Below the pieces are notes generated by a model that did not search any database, was not told where the DNA came from, and saw only the letters and a list, made by a program, of their open reading frames with translations. The translations under genes were made by a program, and so were the position numbers. From Chryseosolibacter sp964551035 (GTDB taxonomy: Bacteria; Bacteroidota; Bacteroidia; Cytophagales; Cyclobacteriaceae), in assembly GCA_964551035.1 (NCBI GenBank), contig CAZKBK010000001.1:248001-312000 (forward strand): a stretch of 64,000 nucleotides of DNA, given 5' to 3'. Positions 18,701 to 25,845 of the stretch are shown in pieces (the stretch's first letter is position 1; each line of letters begins with the position of its first letter).

Positions 18701-19023
18701 AGTTCTGCGTGTACGAGGCCTCGGTTGACATCCCGGTGATAAAGTACCTGGTGCCGAATGTGATCACACCCGACGATGACGCAACGAACGACGACAATGA
18801 CCGTTTTACCATTGAGTTTGGAAAAGGTACGGGAAAGACGCCGGGTGACTATGGGTTCAACGTATCCCTGTGGGTCTACAACCGGTGGGGTGAGACCGTC
18901 TACCAGGCTGACGACTACCAGTATGACTGGGCGGGTGACGGACTCGCCGCCGGAGTATATTTTTATGAGGTGGAGATCGAAGGTCACGGGACTTGCCGGA
19001 GTTGGCTCCACATCATGCGTTGA
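15712..19023 (+). CDS. T9SS type B secreted protein with beta-propeller-like repeats, PKD domains and a gliding-motility C-terminal domain
   Basis: About 1103 residues. A signal peptide (VMLFAVLFLESSHVIG) is followed by a DUF7948-like start (FIPNRNQWAPHVQFSVSLPG) and SBBP-type repeats with recurring YLGG/YIGG and PATSG.FQ units (about 230-750). Two PKD-type domains follow: WDFGDGTQEVVTTKDPVVHEY near 805 and YFDFGDGHVSDD near 965. The C-terminal 90 residues, beginning PNVITPDDDATNDD, with YNRWGETVY and ending AGVYFYEVEIEG, are the gliding-motility-associated (CHU_C) sorting domain recognised by type IX secretion. It should be exported and surface-attached. Starts at 15700 or 15727 are also possible. 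Convergent with the next gene, three bases apart. Confidence 0.88.
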   Translation: MIRPIMSACVRVMLFAVLFLESSHVIGTELPALKFIPNRNQWAPHVQFSVSLPGGAMNLAPGRFNYYFIDGEKLQHPYETLLNPDGGTPLVNVHAIQVDFVNANTSPRVEAFGRSAEHYNYFLGNEPAKWAANVPAYAGLFYYGIYDDIDLKVYSSGRRLKYDFVLAPGADPSRIMLAYHGAESMRIDDGDLLVTTTLGELREKRPLAWQYIAGKRVTVACAYVLRGNLLTFSFPEGYDPCYELTIDPLLIFSTYSGSTADNWGSTATPGEHGNLYSAGATRETLGGKFPATSGVFQTTSGASYDIGILKYDSTGSSLLYATYLGGAGLESAHSLVMDSNRDLIVLGTTSSVDFATTPGAFDQTFNGGDPVAHVYEMAAPYDLFVCRISDDGSILKASSYFGGARNDGLGVTASALTQNYGDELRGDIITDGAGNVYVSSVTSSPDFPMANSFSTAYAGGSTDAILLKLSADLSQVLWGAYIGGSSNDAAYTIQLDNSGSIFVAGGTQSADFPATSGTYQPTFVGKVDGWIAKVASDGSAILGATYMGTAETDQIYFLDLNADGEPHVFGLTNAGSSIPKIPLGNVFNRSNGGQFVQKYSNDLSSLIVSTTFGSGRGIPDISPTAFLVNECGNLYMSGWAGSALNQLVGGWETSTVGLPVSNDAFQSSTSGSDFYFLVLTDDASEFLYGTYLGGSISRTHVDGGTSRFDKGGIVYHAVCAGCAFNDSNIPVSDFPTTPGVWSNTNNSQNCNNAAFKFDLSSLKARIRTNSESLADPGVSALCLPDKYAFENFSTGGQQYVWDFGDGTQEVVTTKDPVVHEYQTPGNYVVRMKAIDVGTCSEVDSTQTVVTVFAAASHVQEDDDHCFGTPYALSAGGGAAYEWRTPDGGIFSTLPNPSVAPADTTMYLVTIREANGCIRRDSVTINVIPSVEPEFTFERQPGCSDRPVIRLVNETDSTWATDRLYFDFGDGHVSDDPVADHYFEADGVYRVKLVANREFCVYEASVDIPVIKYLVPNVITPDDDATNDDNDRFTIEFGKGTGKTPGDYGFNVSLWVYNRWGETVYQADDYQYDWAGDGLAAGVYFYEVEIEGHGTCRSWLHIMR

Positions 19024-19025
19024 TC

Positions 19026-20291
19026 TTAGTTTTTATTGCGATCGGAGCTGTACAGGTCCTCATACCTGAGCATGTTCGCGCTACCCGATCTTTTCTTCAG
19101 GCCTCCCGGCTTGTACATCAGCGCTAACGAGAGCAGCACAAAAATGATGATGTAACCGCTGTTGACCACAATGGGATTGAAGGTTGCAAAACCCTCGTAG
19201 GAAACGATGTCGTAGGCAAACAGCATGACCGCGAGGAACAGGCATGTGACCATGAGCCAAACGCCCTCCTGTTCGGAGATTATCGCCTTTACCAGGATAT
19301 AGATCGTATACAACAGAATCAATCCCGCCGTAGAAAGATAAACCGGGAGAAATTGCGTGTATGCGGCCGCATCGAAGAGAAGCGTGAGAAATGTGAAAAC
19401 AACATTCGCCGCAGTGAAAAGGATCTTGAACGCGGTGGCGACCTCTCCCCTGAAAATTGACGATACAAACAGAATGGCCCAGATCATCATCAGGTAAAGG
19501 GAGATGTATTCGATTTTCACACCGATTTCCCACGGTATGCCGGGGATGTAGTTATGGGCAATATACAGGTTCGAGAACATGGCCCGGATCGACCACGTAA
19601 AAGCGAGCAGTGAGAGGTACAGGAATCCGGGGTCGTTTTTTCCAAACAGGTGAACCACGAGGGCTACGACGGCAATGAGGAGCAACACCGCTCCCATGGC
19701 GATATAGCTTGTGGTGGCGACATTGCGTTTGAATGAAAGCGCCTCGACGCTGCCCATCAGAATGTTTTCGCGGATACCGCCAAGGGCGTGGTGAAAGTTG
19801 GAAACATGGATGACAACGTCAAGGGTATCGGCATCAGGTTTGAAAAGCACCGTCTGAGGAAGCCATTGGGGCAACGAAGTCGCGGGCGACGTTCCCACGA
19901 CGCCATTTTCGGCGATCTTCTTTTCGTTGATCCACAGGGTGTAGTTTGAGTAAAAATGCGGCAACTCAAGCGCCATTTGACGCCTCTCGGAAATAAGAAT
20001 TCTCAGCCAGTACGTAGCGTATCCGTTGCCGGGCTTGCGGTTCTTGTTCAGGTGGTTCCAGGTTGTAGGGAAGTCGATGTAATCGGGCTGCGGGATCCGG
20101 TCGGGAAAGGCCGCGGGCTTGATCAGGGCGCTTCCAAAAAATGCCCACTCGCCGCGTAGACTCACCGTGCGGATGGAAAAATCCACCGACCTCAGGTCCA
20201 CAATACCATCATTGGCATAGTGTATCTGAGCCGTTGCGAAAGAGGGGATCAAGACCAAAGCCCAGAGCAGGCCCTTCAAATGGGGTTTCAA
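19026..20291 (-). CDS. 7TMR-DISM sensor protein lacking an output domain
   Basis: 421 residues. A signal peptide (GLLWALVLIPSFATAQ) is followed by an extracellular beta-rich 7TMR-DISM_2 domain (about 25-180; LRGEWAFFGSALIKPAAFPD and FYSNYTLWINEKKIAENG are typical). Seven transmembrane helices follow (about 190-395). The protein then ends after a short cytoplasmic tail of about 28 residues, with no histidine kinase, GGDEF or LuxR module, although family members usually carry one. It may sense an extracellular carbohydrate or small molecule and signal through a separate partner. It begins with a TTG at 20291; no ATG precedes the signal peptide. No neighbouring kinase or regulator gene is seen. 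Confidence 0.85.
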   Translation of the reverse strand: MKPHLKGLLWALVLIPSFATAQIHYANDGIVDLRSVDFSIRTVSLRGEWAFFGSALIKPAAFPDRIPQPDYIDFPTTWNHLNKNRKPGNGYATYWLRILISERRQMALELPHFYSNYTLWINEKKIAENGVVGTSPATSLPQWLPQTVLFKPDADTLDVVIHVSNFHHALGGIRENILMGSVEALSFKRNVATTSYIAMGAVLLLIAVVALVVHLFGKNDPGFLYLSLLAFTWSIRAMFSNLYIAHNYIPGIPWEIGVKIEYISLYLMMIWAILFVSSIFRGEVATAFKILFTAANVVFTFLTLLFDAAAYTQFLPVYLSTAGLILLYTIYILVKAIISEQEGVWLMVTCLFLAVMLFAYDIVSYEGFATFNPIVVNSGYIIIFVLLSLALMYKPGGLKKRSGSANMLRYEDLYSSDRNKN

Positions 20292-20357
20292 TTCCGTGTC
20301 TGATTATCGCTGGAAGTACGCGAAAAATAAGGGAATAATGGGAAGCCGACCAGGTAT

Positions 20358-20365
20358 TAATTTTG
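20358..20365 (+). promoter_or_regulatory. Bacteroidota -7 promoter element TAATTTTG
   Basis: A perfect match to TAnnTTTG in a gene-free region. No clear -33 TTTG is seen 17-23 bases upstream. It would start a plus-strand transcript near 20371, at the left arm of a 9-bp helix (20368-20376 with 20434-20442). Confidence 0.4.
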
Positions 20366-20770
20366 GCTATGACGAAGTGTTTTTCTTGCGGTGTTTACGG
20401 TCGTTGTGACGCCCGGTGGACGCGGTTTTCGTGCTTCGTCATGCCGCAATCCCCGGGGCAGGGGGATGTCGCAGGTTCCGCGCCTGGTACGCTGGGCAAA
20501 CTTTACGCTGCAAACCACGCTGGATCGACGCGTCACCTTCTTATCTCGCCGGATCCCTTAGTCGATGGACGACGTTCGCGCCTACCGGTCCGCCCACCAC
20601 CGACAAGTCTGTTTCGCGTGGCCCGTTCCTGCCATGGCGCGATATCATTCCGTTTACGGAATGTGGGGCCCGGCGTTTGGGGATTTGTCTACCCAACGCC
20701 TCAACGTTATTCGTTTCGTTGATCCCTAATTTGTTCACAATCAAAGGAATGATTTTTCGGCCCGTCTGAC
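20366..20770 (+). other. Gene-free 500-base spacer with many local hairpins; candidate structured transcript
   Basis: Between 20292 and 20791 I see no believable protein gene: short open frames on both strands have no domain likeness and biased composition. The DNA is rich in inverted repeats. ATGACGAAG (20368-20376) pairs with CTTCGTCAT (20434-20442); ATCCCC with GGGGAT (about 20448-20467); ATCGAC (20524-20529) with GTCGAT (20561-20566); CATTCCG TTTA CGGAATG (20646-20663); and GGCGTTTGGG (20672-20681) with CCCAACGCC (20692-20700). With the promoter element at 20358 this could be a noncoding RNA. It does not match RNase P, tmRNA or SRP RNA signatures that I know. Hairpins may also be remnants of a repeat. 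Confidence 0.3.
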
Positions 20771-20791
20771 ACAGTTTGAAATATCGCTACT

Positions 20792-21388
20792 ATGAAGTGT
20801 ATTGGAAGGATGGTCTTTGTAGCCGTGGTGATGCTGGCTGTCGGATGCAATCAATCGCGTAGAGAAAACGACGGTGATACGGGGTACGACAACGATGACA
20901 GCAAAGAGCAAGCGGACGAGGCTAATGCCGAAAAATTTGAGGACAGCGAGGTTCAGGATGATGCAGACTGGATTGCCGGCGCTGTTGCCAGGAATTACAT
21001 GAAGATTGCGTTCGCATCCCTGGCGGCGGCACACTCGGAGCATGCGGACGTCCAGCGCATCGCGAAAATGCTGGTTGATCACCACACAAAAACATTGAAT
21101 GAACTTAGGGTGCTTGCTCAAAACAAGGCTTTCTCCATTCCGGATGGCGCTGGCGAGGAGGCGCAACGAAAGAATGAGCGGTTCGGGGATGAGGCAGGTA
21201 AGGACTTTGACCTGCGTTGGTGCAGGGAAATGATCGACATGCACGAGGAGTCGGTGAGGGATTTTGAGAAAAGAGGCGAAAATACCAACGATCCCCAGGT
21301 CGATGCGTTCGTGAACTCGACGCTACCCGTTCTTCGCGCTCACCTTGATGACCTACGTGCGTGCGAAGAGAAACTGGAAGGGCGGTAG
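20792..21388 (+). CDS. DUF4142 lipoprotein
   Basis: 198 residues. A lipoprotein signal ends in LAVGC (Cys19), followed by a disordered acidic linker (residues 20-55). The DUF4142 helical domain (about 58-195) includes ALAAAHSEHADVQRIAKMLV and WCREMIDMHEESVRDFEKRG, the pattern of the ferritin-like DUF4142 group (His and Glu at helix positions). Such lipoproteins are common and often multi-copy in Bacteroidota; function is unknown, with stress-related expression reported for some. The start is the ATG at 20792. Confidence 0.88.
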   Translation: MKCIGRMVFVAVVMLAVGCNQSRRENDGDTGYDNDDSKEQADEANAEKFEDSEVQDDADWIAGAVARNYMKIAFASLAAAHSEHADVQRIAKMLVDHHTKTLNELRVLAQNKAFSIPDGAGEEAQRKNERFGDEAGKDFDLRWCREMIDMHEESVRDFEKRGENTNDPQVDAFVNSTLPVLRAHLDDLRACEEKLEGR

Positions 21389-21554
21389 GAGGAGAGCCAA
21401 TCGCGCGTCACGAGTTACAATACGAATGCCGAATGCCCAATCTCCATCCCCTAATCCCAATACTTCATGGGTACGAAATTACCCATCGCTGCGGGAATCT
21501 GAGTTGAAATCGCGGGCATGGAAATGGGTTTTACGTGCTTCAACACTGATCCCT

Positions 21555-22709
21555 ATGACGACGACGGCTACTCACCTGATCTGTTTTTCACACCTGCGGT
21601 GGAATTTCGTTTACCAGAGACCGCAGCATCTGATGAGCCGGTTTTCCCGGCACTATTCCGTGGTCTTTGTCGAGGAACCGATCCTTGACGCAACGGAAGA
21701 CCACCTTGAGGTGACCATGCCGCTTGACAATCTGCAGGTGGTGGTCCCGCATCTCCGCGCGGGGCTTAAGGCCGATGAAACCGAGCTTGTTCAGAAGGCG
21801 TTGCTTTCAAAACTGTTCATCGACCAGGGTATAGTTGACTATATTTTCTGGTACTACACGCCGATGATGCTTTCAATCAGTGACCATTTTGTCCCTGCGT
21901 TGACGGTTTACGATTGCGTAGACGAGCTGTCGGCTTTGAAGTTTGCGCCCAGGGAGTTGCGCGCCATCGAAGATTTGCTCTTTCAAAAAGCCGACCTTGT
22001 GTTTACGGGCGGCTATAGTCTTTACGAAGCAAAGAAGACCAGGCATCCGAGTGTATATCCGTTCCCGAGCAGCATCGATGTGGAACATTATTTCAAGGCG
22101 AGAATTTACATGGCCGACCCCTCGGACCAGTCCGACATACCGCATCCGCGGATCGGCTATTTCGGAGCGATCGACGAGCGCATAGATGTCGCGCTTATCG
22201 AGGAGGTTGCACGCCGCAAATTTGACTGGCAGTTTATCATGCTTGGCCCGGTGGTAAAAATCAGTCCGTCAGCCTTGCCCAAACTGCCGAATATTCATTA
22301 CCTGGGGATGAAGCAATATGACGAATTACCCGCATACATCGCCGGATGGGATATTGCCATGATGCCGTTCGCGCACAATGGGTCTACGCGGTACATGAGC
22401 CCTACCAAGACGCCGGAATACCTGGCTGCGGGTAAGCCGGTGATCTCTACGCCGATCATCGATGTAATCAGGCAATACGGCAGGGACGCGCTGGTAAATA
22501 TCGCCGGAACCCCGGATGAGTTCATCCGCGTGGCGACGCTCGAGTTGGAAACAACGGATCGGGACGAATGGCTACAGCATGTCAACGAGTTTCTTTCCCA
22601 AAATTCGTGGGATAAAACTTGGCAGCGAATGATGTACTTGATCACAAAGAAATTGAGCAGCCCGCGGAAGAAGGACAAGGCCGTCACAGCACAACAGGCC
22701 CTCGTTTAA
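21555..22709 (+). CDS. GT-B glycosyltransferase (family 1-like)
   Basis: 384 residues. The N-terminus ICFSHLRWNFVYQRPQHLMS is typical of a group of GT-B transferases sometimes fused to UDP-galactopyranose mutase. The acceptor half covers about residues 1-190; the nucleotide-sugar half from about 195 includes IGYFGAIDERIDVALIEEVA and the donor-site stretch TKTPEYLAAGKPVISTPI near residue 295 with conserved Glu. The enzyme would add sugar to an envelope or exported glycan; donor and acceptor are unknown. I choose the ATG at 21555; the upstream open frame (from 21345) overlaps the DUF4142 gene and a low-complexity stretch at 21405-21470. Confidence 0.85.
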   Translation: MTTTATHLICFSHLRWNFVYQRPQHLMSRFSRHYSVVFVEEPILDATEDHLEVTMPLDNLQVVVPHLRAGLKADETELVQKALLSKLFIDQGIVDYIFWYYTPMMLSISDHFVPALTVYDCVDELSALKFAPRELRAIEDLLFQKADLVFTGGYSLYEAKKTRHPSVYPFPSSIDVEHYFKARIYMADPSDQSDIPHPRIGYFGAIDERIDVALIEEVARRKFDWQFIMLGPVVKISPSALPKLPNIHYLGMKQYDELPAYIAGWDIAMMPFAHNGSTRYMSPTKTPEYLAAGKPVISTPIIDVIRQYGRDALVNIAGTPDEFIRVATLELETTDRDEWLQHVNEFLSQNSWDKTWQRMMYLITKKLSSPRKKDKAVTAQQALV

Positions 22710-22766
22710 GCCGATGTTGCCGGCTGGGTCAACGGGTGGGTCTGACGTGTGTGACTAATAAATAGT

Positions 22767-23630
22767 ATGCAGAAGGGTGGCAAAAAGCGACCAGTAAGAA
22801 AATCACAGGCTCAGCCGCGGCCAGGAAGTGAGCGGCGAATGAAGCCCCGGCCCGATGTGGCCGCAAACTATCCCGGCGCGGGCAAGCTAGAGGGCAAGGT
22901 GGCGCTAATTACCGGAGCCGATAGTGGGATCGGCCGCGCGGTCGCGGTGTTGTTTGCGCGTGAAGGCGCCGATATAGCCGTTGGCTACCTCAACGAGCAT
23001 CGCGATGCAAAGGAAACCATGCGGCTGGTGAACAAGCAGGAACGGGAATGCATCCTATTGCCCGGCGACCTGAGCAAGCAGGCAACCTGCAAATCTTTGG
23101 TCAGCAAGACGGTAAAGAAATTCGGACGCATCGACATCCTGATCAACAATGCCGCGCTGCACTGGGAGACCAAGGAAATCGAAGACATCTCTGCGGAGCA
23201 GCTAATGCGCACTTTTGCCAACAACTTCTATTCATACTTTTGGGTTACCCAGGCGGCCCTTCCGCACATGGGGGAGGGAAGTTGCATCATCAATACGTCG
23301 TCGGTAACCGCTTACCGGGGTAGCCCCTCCCTGATCGATTACGCGTCGACCAAAGGCGCCATTGTGAGCTTTACGCGGAGTCTGTCGGGCAACCTCGTAA
23401 AACGAAAGATCCGGGTCAATGGCGTGGCGCCCGGCCCGATCTGGACACCGCTCATCGCGTCGACGTTTAAGCCGGAAAAAGTGTCCACCTTCGGCAGCGA
23501 TGTTCCCATGGAACGCGCGGGCGAACCCTCTGAAGTTGCCCCGGCGTATCTCTTCCTGGCGTGCGACGATTCCTCCTATGTCACCGGGCAGTTCCTTCAC
23601 CCCAACGGCGGCGAAATAATCAACGGGTAA
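22767..23630 (+). CDS. SDR-family oxidoreductase (general-stress YhdF/YghA type)
   Basis: 287 residues with a short, basic N-terminal extension (about 40 residues) before the Rossmann start ALITGADSGIGRAVAVLFAR. The NNAA motif is in ILINNAALHWE; the catalytic Ser lies in INTSSVTAY and the YxxxK pair in YASTKGA. The product ends in the usual VTGQFLHPNGGEIING. The extension containing a PxxxxYxGxGKLxGK pattern is typical of the YghA/YhdF/YdaD group of stress-induced NAD(P)-dependent dehydrogenases. Substrate is unknown. No partner gene adjoins; a riboswitch starts 106 bases downstream. Confidence 0.9.
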   Translation: MQKGGKKRPVRKSQAQPRPGSERRMKPRPDVAANYPGAGKLEGKVALITGADSGIGRAVAVLFAREGADIAVGYLNEHRDAKETMRLVNKQERECILLPGDLSKQATCKSLVSKTVKKFGRIDILINNAALHWETKEIEDISAEQLMRTFANNFYSYFWVTQAALPHMGEGSCIINTSSVTAYRGSPSLIDYASTKGAIVSFTRSLSGNLVKRKIRVNGVAPGPIWTPLIASTFKPEKVSTFGSDVPMERAGEPSEVAPAYLFLACDDSSYVTGQFLHPNGGEIING

Positions 23631-23736
23631 CGGCATGGCCAGTTTGTGTTCACCTGTGGAATTCTCTCCGTGTAACGACGTCCGTCCAGGCGATTCACCC
23701 CTGGCACAAAGGTTTTGGCCAATAATCCGACACGAT

Positions 23737-23846
23737 CTTTTTTCAGTAGCGGTGCTCAAAATCATATTGAAACATATATGAAGAGCTGAGATCAGACGCT
23801 CAACAGCCTGAACCGGACAATGCCGGCGTAGGTAAGCTGAAAAAAG
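23737..23846 (+). promoter_or_regulatory. TPP riboswitch (THI element) with no thiamin gene behind it
   Basis: All parts of the thiamin pyrophosphate aptamer can be placed. P1 is CTTTTTTCAG (23737-23746) with CTGAAAAAAG (23837-23846), ten perfect pairs. P2 is AGCG (23748-23751) with CGCT (23797-23800). P3 is GCTC/GAGC with an inner TCATAT/ATATGA. The pyrimidine-binding motif CTGAGAT is at 23786-23792. P4 pairs CCT with AGG, P5 is CCGG ACAATG CCGG, and the pyrophosphate-sensing segment reads ATGCCGGCGTAGGTAA. A terminator-like hairpin follows at 23852-23885. The next genes are tRNA-Met with its own promoter, a HAD phosphatase and an M50 protease, none a recognised thiamin gene. Confidence 0.85.
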
Positions 23847-23851
23847 AGACC

Positions 23852-23885
23852 GGGGCTCTTCGCAAGGGGAGCCCTTTCTCTGTTG
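23852..23885 (+). terminator. Terminator-like hairpin / expression platform of the TPP riboswitch
   Basis: GGGCTC and GAGCCC pair around TTCGCAAGGG and are followed by TTTCTCTGTT. It starts a few bases after P1, where expression platforms lie. The U-run is interrupted, so termination efficiency is uncertain. Confidence 0.5.
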
Positions 23886-23899
23886 CCTGCCGCCCTGGC

Positions 23900-23931
23900 T
23901 TTGGGATTCAATACCGAATTTTGTAGACTTG
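23900..23931 (+). promoter_or_regulatory. Bacteroidota promoter for tRNA-Met
   Basis: A -33 TTTG (23900-23903) and a -7 TAGACTTG (23924-23931) are separated by 20 bases, the normal Bacteroidota spacing. Transcription would start about 7 bases later, a few bases before the tRNA. Confidence 0.6.
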
Positions 23932-23942
23932 CACCTTGCTAC

Positions 23943-24016
23943 GGGCCCTTAGCTCAGTCGGTTAGAGCATCAGACTCATAATCTGAGGGTCGCAGGATCG
24001 TTCCCTGCAGGGCCCA
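23943..24016 (+). tRNA. tRNA with CAT anticodon (elongator Met, or Ile2 if lysidine-modified)
   Basis: 74 bases: acceptor GGGCCCT/AGGGCCC with discriminator A, D arm GCTC/GAGC, anticodon stem TCAGA/TCTGA with loop CTCATAA, variable loop of five, T stem GCAGG/CCTGC. CCA is not encoded. The T loop reads ATCGTTC instead of the usual TTCRANN: positions 54 and 58 are A and T in place of T and A, which swaps the near-universal reverse-Hoogsteen pair. CAT may decode AUG, or AUA after lysidine modification; sequence alone does not decide. Confidence 0.88.
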
Positions 24017-24023
24017 CGGTTCA

Positions 24024-24053
24024 GGGACTCCAAACAGATGGGGTTCCTTTTTT
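24024..24053 (+). terminator. Intrinsic terminator after tRNA-Met
   Basis: GGGACTCC and GGGGTTCC form an eight-pair stem with two G-T pairs around AAACAGAT, followed by TTTTTT. It ends 12 bases before the TTG of the HAD gene, leaving little room for another promoter. Confidence 0.65.
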
Positions 24054-24065
24054 ATTACCCGGTAG

Positions 24066-24695
24066 TTGAAAGACATTAAAAACATCATCTTCGACCTCGG
24101 CGGGGTTATCCTCGATCTGTCCGTGAGAGACACCCTTTGGGCGTTTGCGCAACTGTCTGGAAAGCCGATGGAGCGCGTTCATGACATGTTTGTTGCGTCT
24201 CCGGGATTTGAGGCGTATGAAAAAGGATTGATTGATGACCGGGCTTTCCGGGACCATGTTCGCGAATTATACGCGTTGGAGGTCACCGACGACGACATCG
24301 ACCGATGCTGGAATGCGATGCTGCGGGCATTGCCGATAACAAAACTCCGATTGCTGACTCGCTTGAAACGCGACTACCGCGTCTGCCTGTTGAGCAACAC
24401 GAACGGCATCCACCTCGATTACATCAACAATGTGTTGTTGCCTGAAACCACGGGCGAAAGGGACCTGGATGCCTATTTCCATCGCGCCTACTACTCGCAT
24501 CGCCTGCTTTTGCGCAAACCCGAGCCGGAGATTTTTCTCCATGTCGCGAATGACAGCGACCTCCGGCCGGAAGAAACGATCTTCCTTGACGACAACCTGC
24601 AAAACGTTGAAGCAGCCACCAGCGTGGGCATGAAAGGTGTGTTTGTCGATACAGATGATTTTGTTATAAAATACTTCGATGAAGGGAGAGGCTAA
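24066..24695 (+). CDS. HAD-superfamily phosphatase (YihX-like)
   Basis: 209 residues. Motif I is NIIFDLGGVILDLS with nucleophile Asp10; the second Asp of the usual DxD is Gly, as in YihX-type and dehalogenase-like members. A helical cap (about 15-90) follows; motif II is CLLSNTNGIH, motif III Lys lies in LLRKPEPEIF, and motif IV is IFLDDNLQNVEAA. The substrate is probably a small phosphorylated metabolite. HAD enzymes act as thiamin-phosphate phosphatases in some organisms, which is tempting given the TPP riboswitch 220 bases upstream, but this is only inference. It starts with TTG and overlaps the M50 protease gene by 17 bases, so the two are cotranslated. Confidence 0.87.
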   Translation: MKDIKNIIFDLGGVILDLSVRDTLWAFAQLSGKPMERVHDMFVASPGFEAYEKGLIDDRAFRDHVRELYALEVTDDDIDRCWNAMLRALPITKLRLLTRLKRDYRVCLLSNTNGIHLDYINNVLLPETTGERDLDAYFHRAYYSHRLLLRKPEPEIFLHVANDSDLRPEETIFLDDNLQNVEAATSVGMKGVFVDTDDFVIKYFDEGRG

Positions 24696-25845
24696 AAGAT
24701 ATTTGATCCAGGTATCCTTATTTCTGACCACTTTCGTGACGACGACGTTGGCAGGCGCGGAATGGGCCCATGGGCGTTCAATACTCATGGAGGATTATAG
24801 CTGGAGTGATTTCGCAAACGGAATGTACTATTCTGTGCCGCTCCTGTTCATCCTTACCGTCCACGAGTTCGGGCACTACTTTGTGGCCGCTTTTCATAAA
24901 GTCAAAGCCTCGCTGCCCTACTATATACCGGTTCCCCCTGCGATTATTCCGCTGTCCATCGGGACGCTCGGGGCCGTGATTCGCCTTCGTTCCCGTCCGA
25001 AGAGCAACCTCCAGAACTTTGACATCGGTCTGGCCGGACCGCTGGCGGGTTTCATCGCAGCGTTGCTCATCACGTTCTATGCTTTCGCAACGCTTCCTCC
25101 GCCTGAATACGTTTTTCAATTCCATCCGGACTATGAACAGTTTGGCCTGGACTACGCATCGCACGTCTACGAACCGGAATATGTCGCCGGTAAATCCGTG
25201 ATCGACGTGCAGATTGGTTCGAACCTGCTCTTTTGGATTGTTGGAGAGGCTGTCGGTGATGCGGCCCGTGTCCCCAATGCGCATGAAATGATGCACTATC
25301 CCGTGCTGCTCGCATGTTACCTTGCATTGTTTTTCACAAGTCTGAACCTTCTTCCCATCGGTCAACTCGATGGAGGTCACGTGATCTACGGACTTTTCGG
25401 CTTGAAACGCCATCGCGTGATTGCGACGGTCTTTTTTATCGCGCTGATTTTCTATGCGGGTCTTGGTTTACCTTTCCTGCACATGGATTTCCCCGGCACG
25501 ATGCTCGGGTTACCCGCTCCGGTCGTCGCCGTGCCCGGGTATCTGCTCTTCCTTAAGGTATGCTTCCACGGCCTTCAACTTTCGCAACGGGACACCTGGA
25601 TGTACGCATTGCTGATGTTCGCGGTTCATTTTGCCTCGGCAAACTTCTTCCCGCAAATCACCGGCTACCATGGATGGCTGCTGTTCGGGTTTATTGTCGG
25701 GCGTGTCATCGGGATACGGCATCCGGGCTCGGAGATCGAGCATCCGCTGGACCCGGCTCGCGTTGCGCTTGGCTGGATCACGCTAATGATCTTTGTGCTG
25801 TGCTTCAGCCCGGCGCCAATTGCGATCACTGCGCCAGCAGGATGA
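24679..25845 (+). CDS. Site-2 protease family (M50) membrane metalloprotease
   Basis: 388 residues with several transmembrane helices. The zinc motif HEFGH lies in LTVHEFGHYFVAAFHK near residues 61-65; the third ligand Asp is in LLPIGQLDGGHVIYG near residue 230. A long loop (about 135-195) with acidic and aromatic residues separates them. The layout is that of Bacteroidota S2P enzymes which cut membrane-bound substrates such as anti-sigma factors. No sigma or anti-sigma gene is nearby. Overlaps the HAD gene start-stop by 17 bases and, at its 3' end, the convergent T9SS gene by 20 bases. Confidence 0.9.
   Translation: MKGEAKRYLIQVSLFLTTFVTTTLAGAEWAHGRSILMEDYSWSDFANGMYYSVPLLFILTVHEFGHYFVAAFHKVKASLPYYIPVPPAIIPLSIGTLGAVIRLRSRPKSNLQNFDIGLAGPLAGFIAALLITFYAFATLPPPEYVFQFHPDYEQFGLDYASHVYEPEYVAGKSVIDVQIGSNLLFWIVGEAVGDAARVPNAHEMMHYPVLLACYLALFFTSLNLLPIGQLDGGHVIYGLFGLKRHRVIATVFFIALIFYAGLGLPFLHMDFPGTMLGLPAPVVAVPGYLLFLKVCFHGLQLSQRDTWMYALLMFAVHFASANFFPQITGYHGWLLFGFIVGRVIGIRHPGSEIEHPLDPARVALGWITLMIFVLCFSPAPIAITAPAG

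Noticed and set aside
20363..20769. Two overlapping plus-strand open frames of 117-119 residues
   Set aside because: No signal, domain or ribosome site; they cover strong hairpins and look noncoding.
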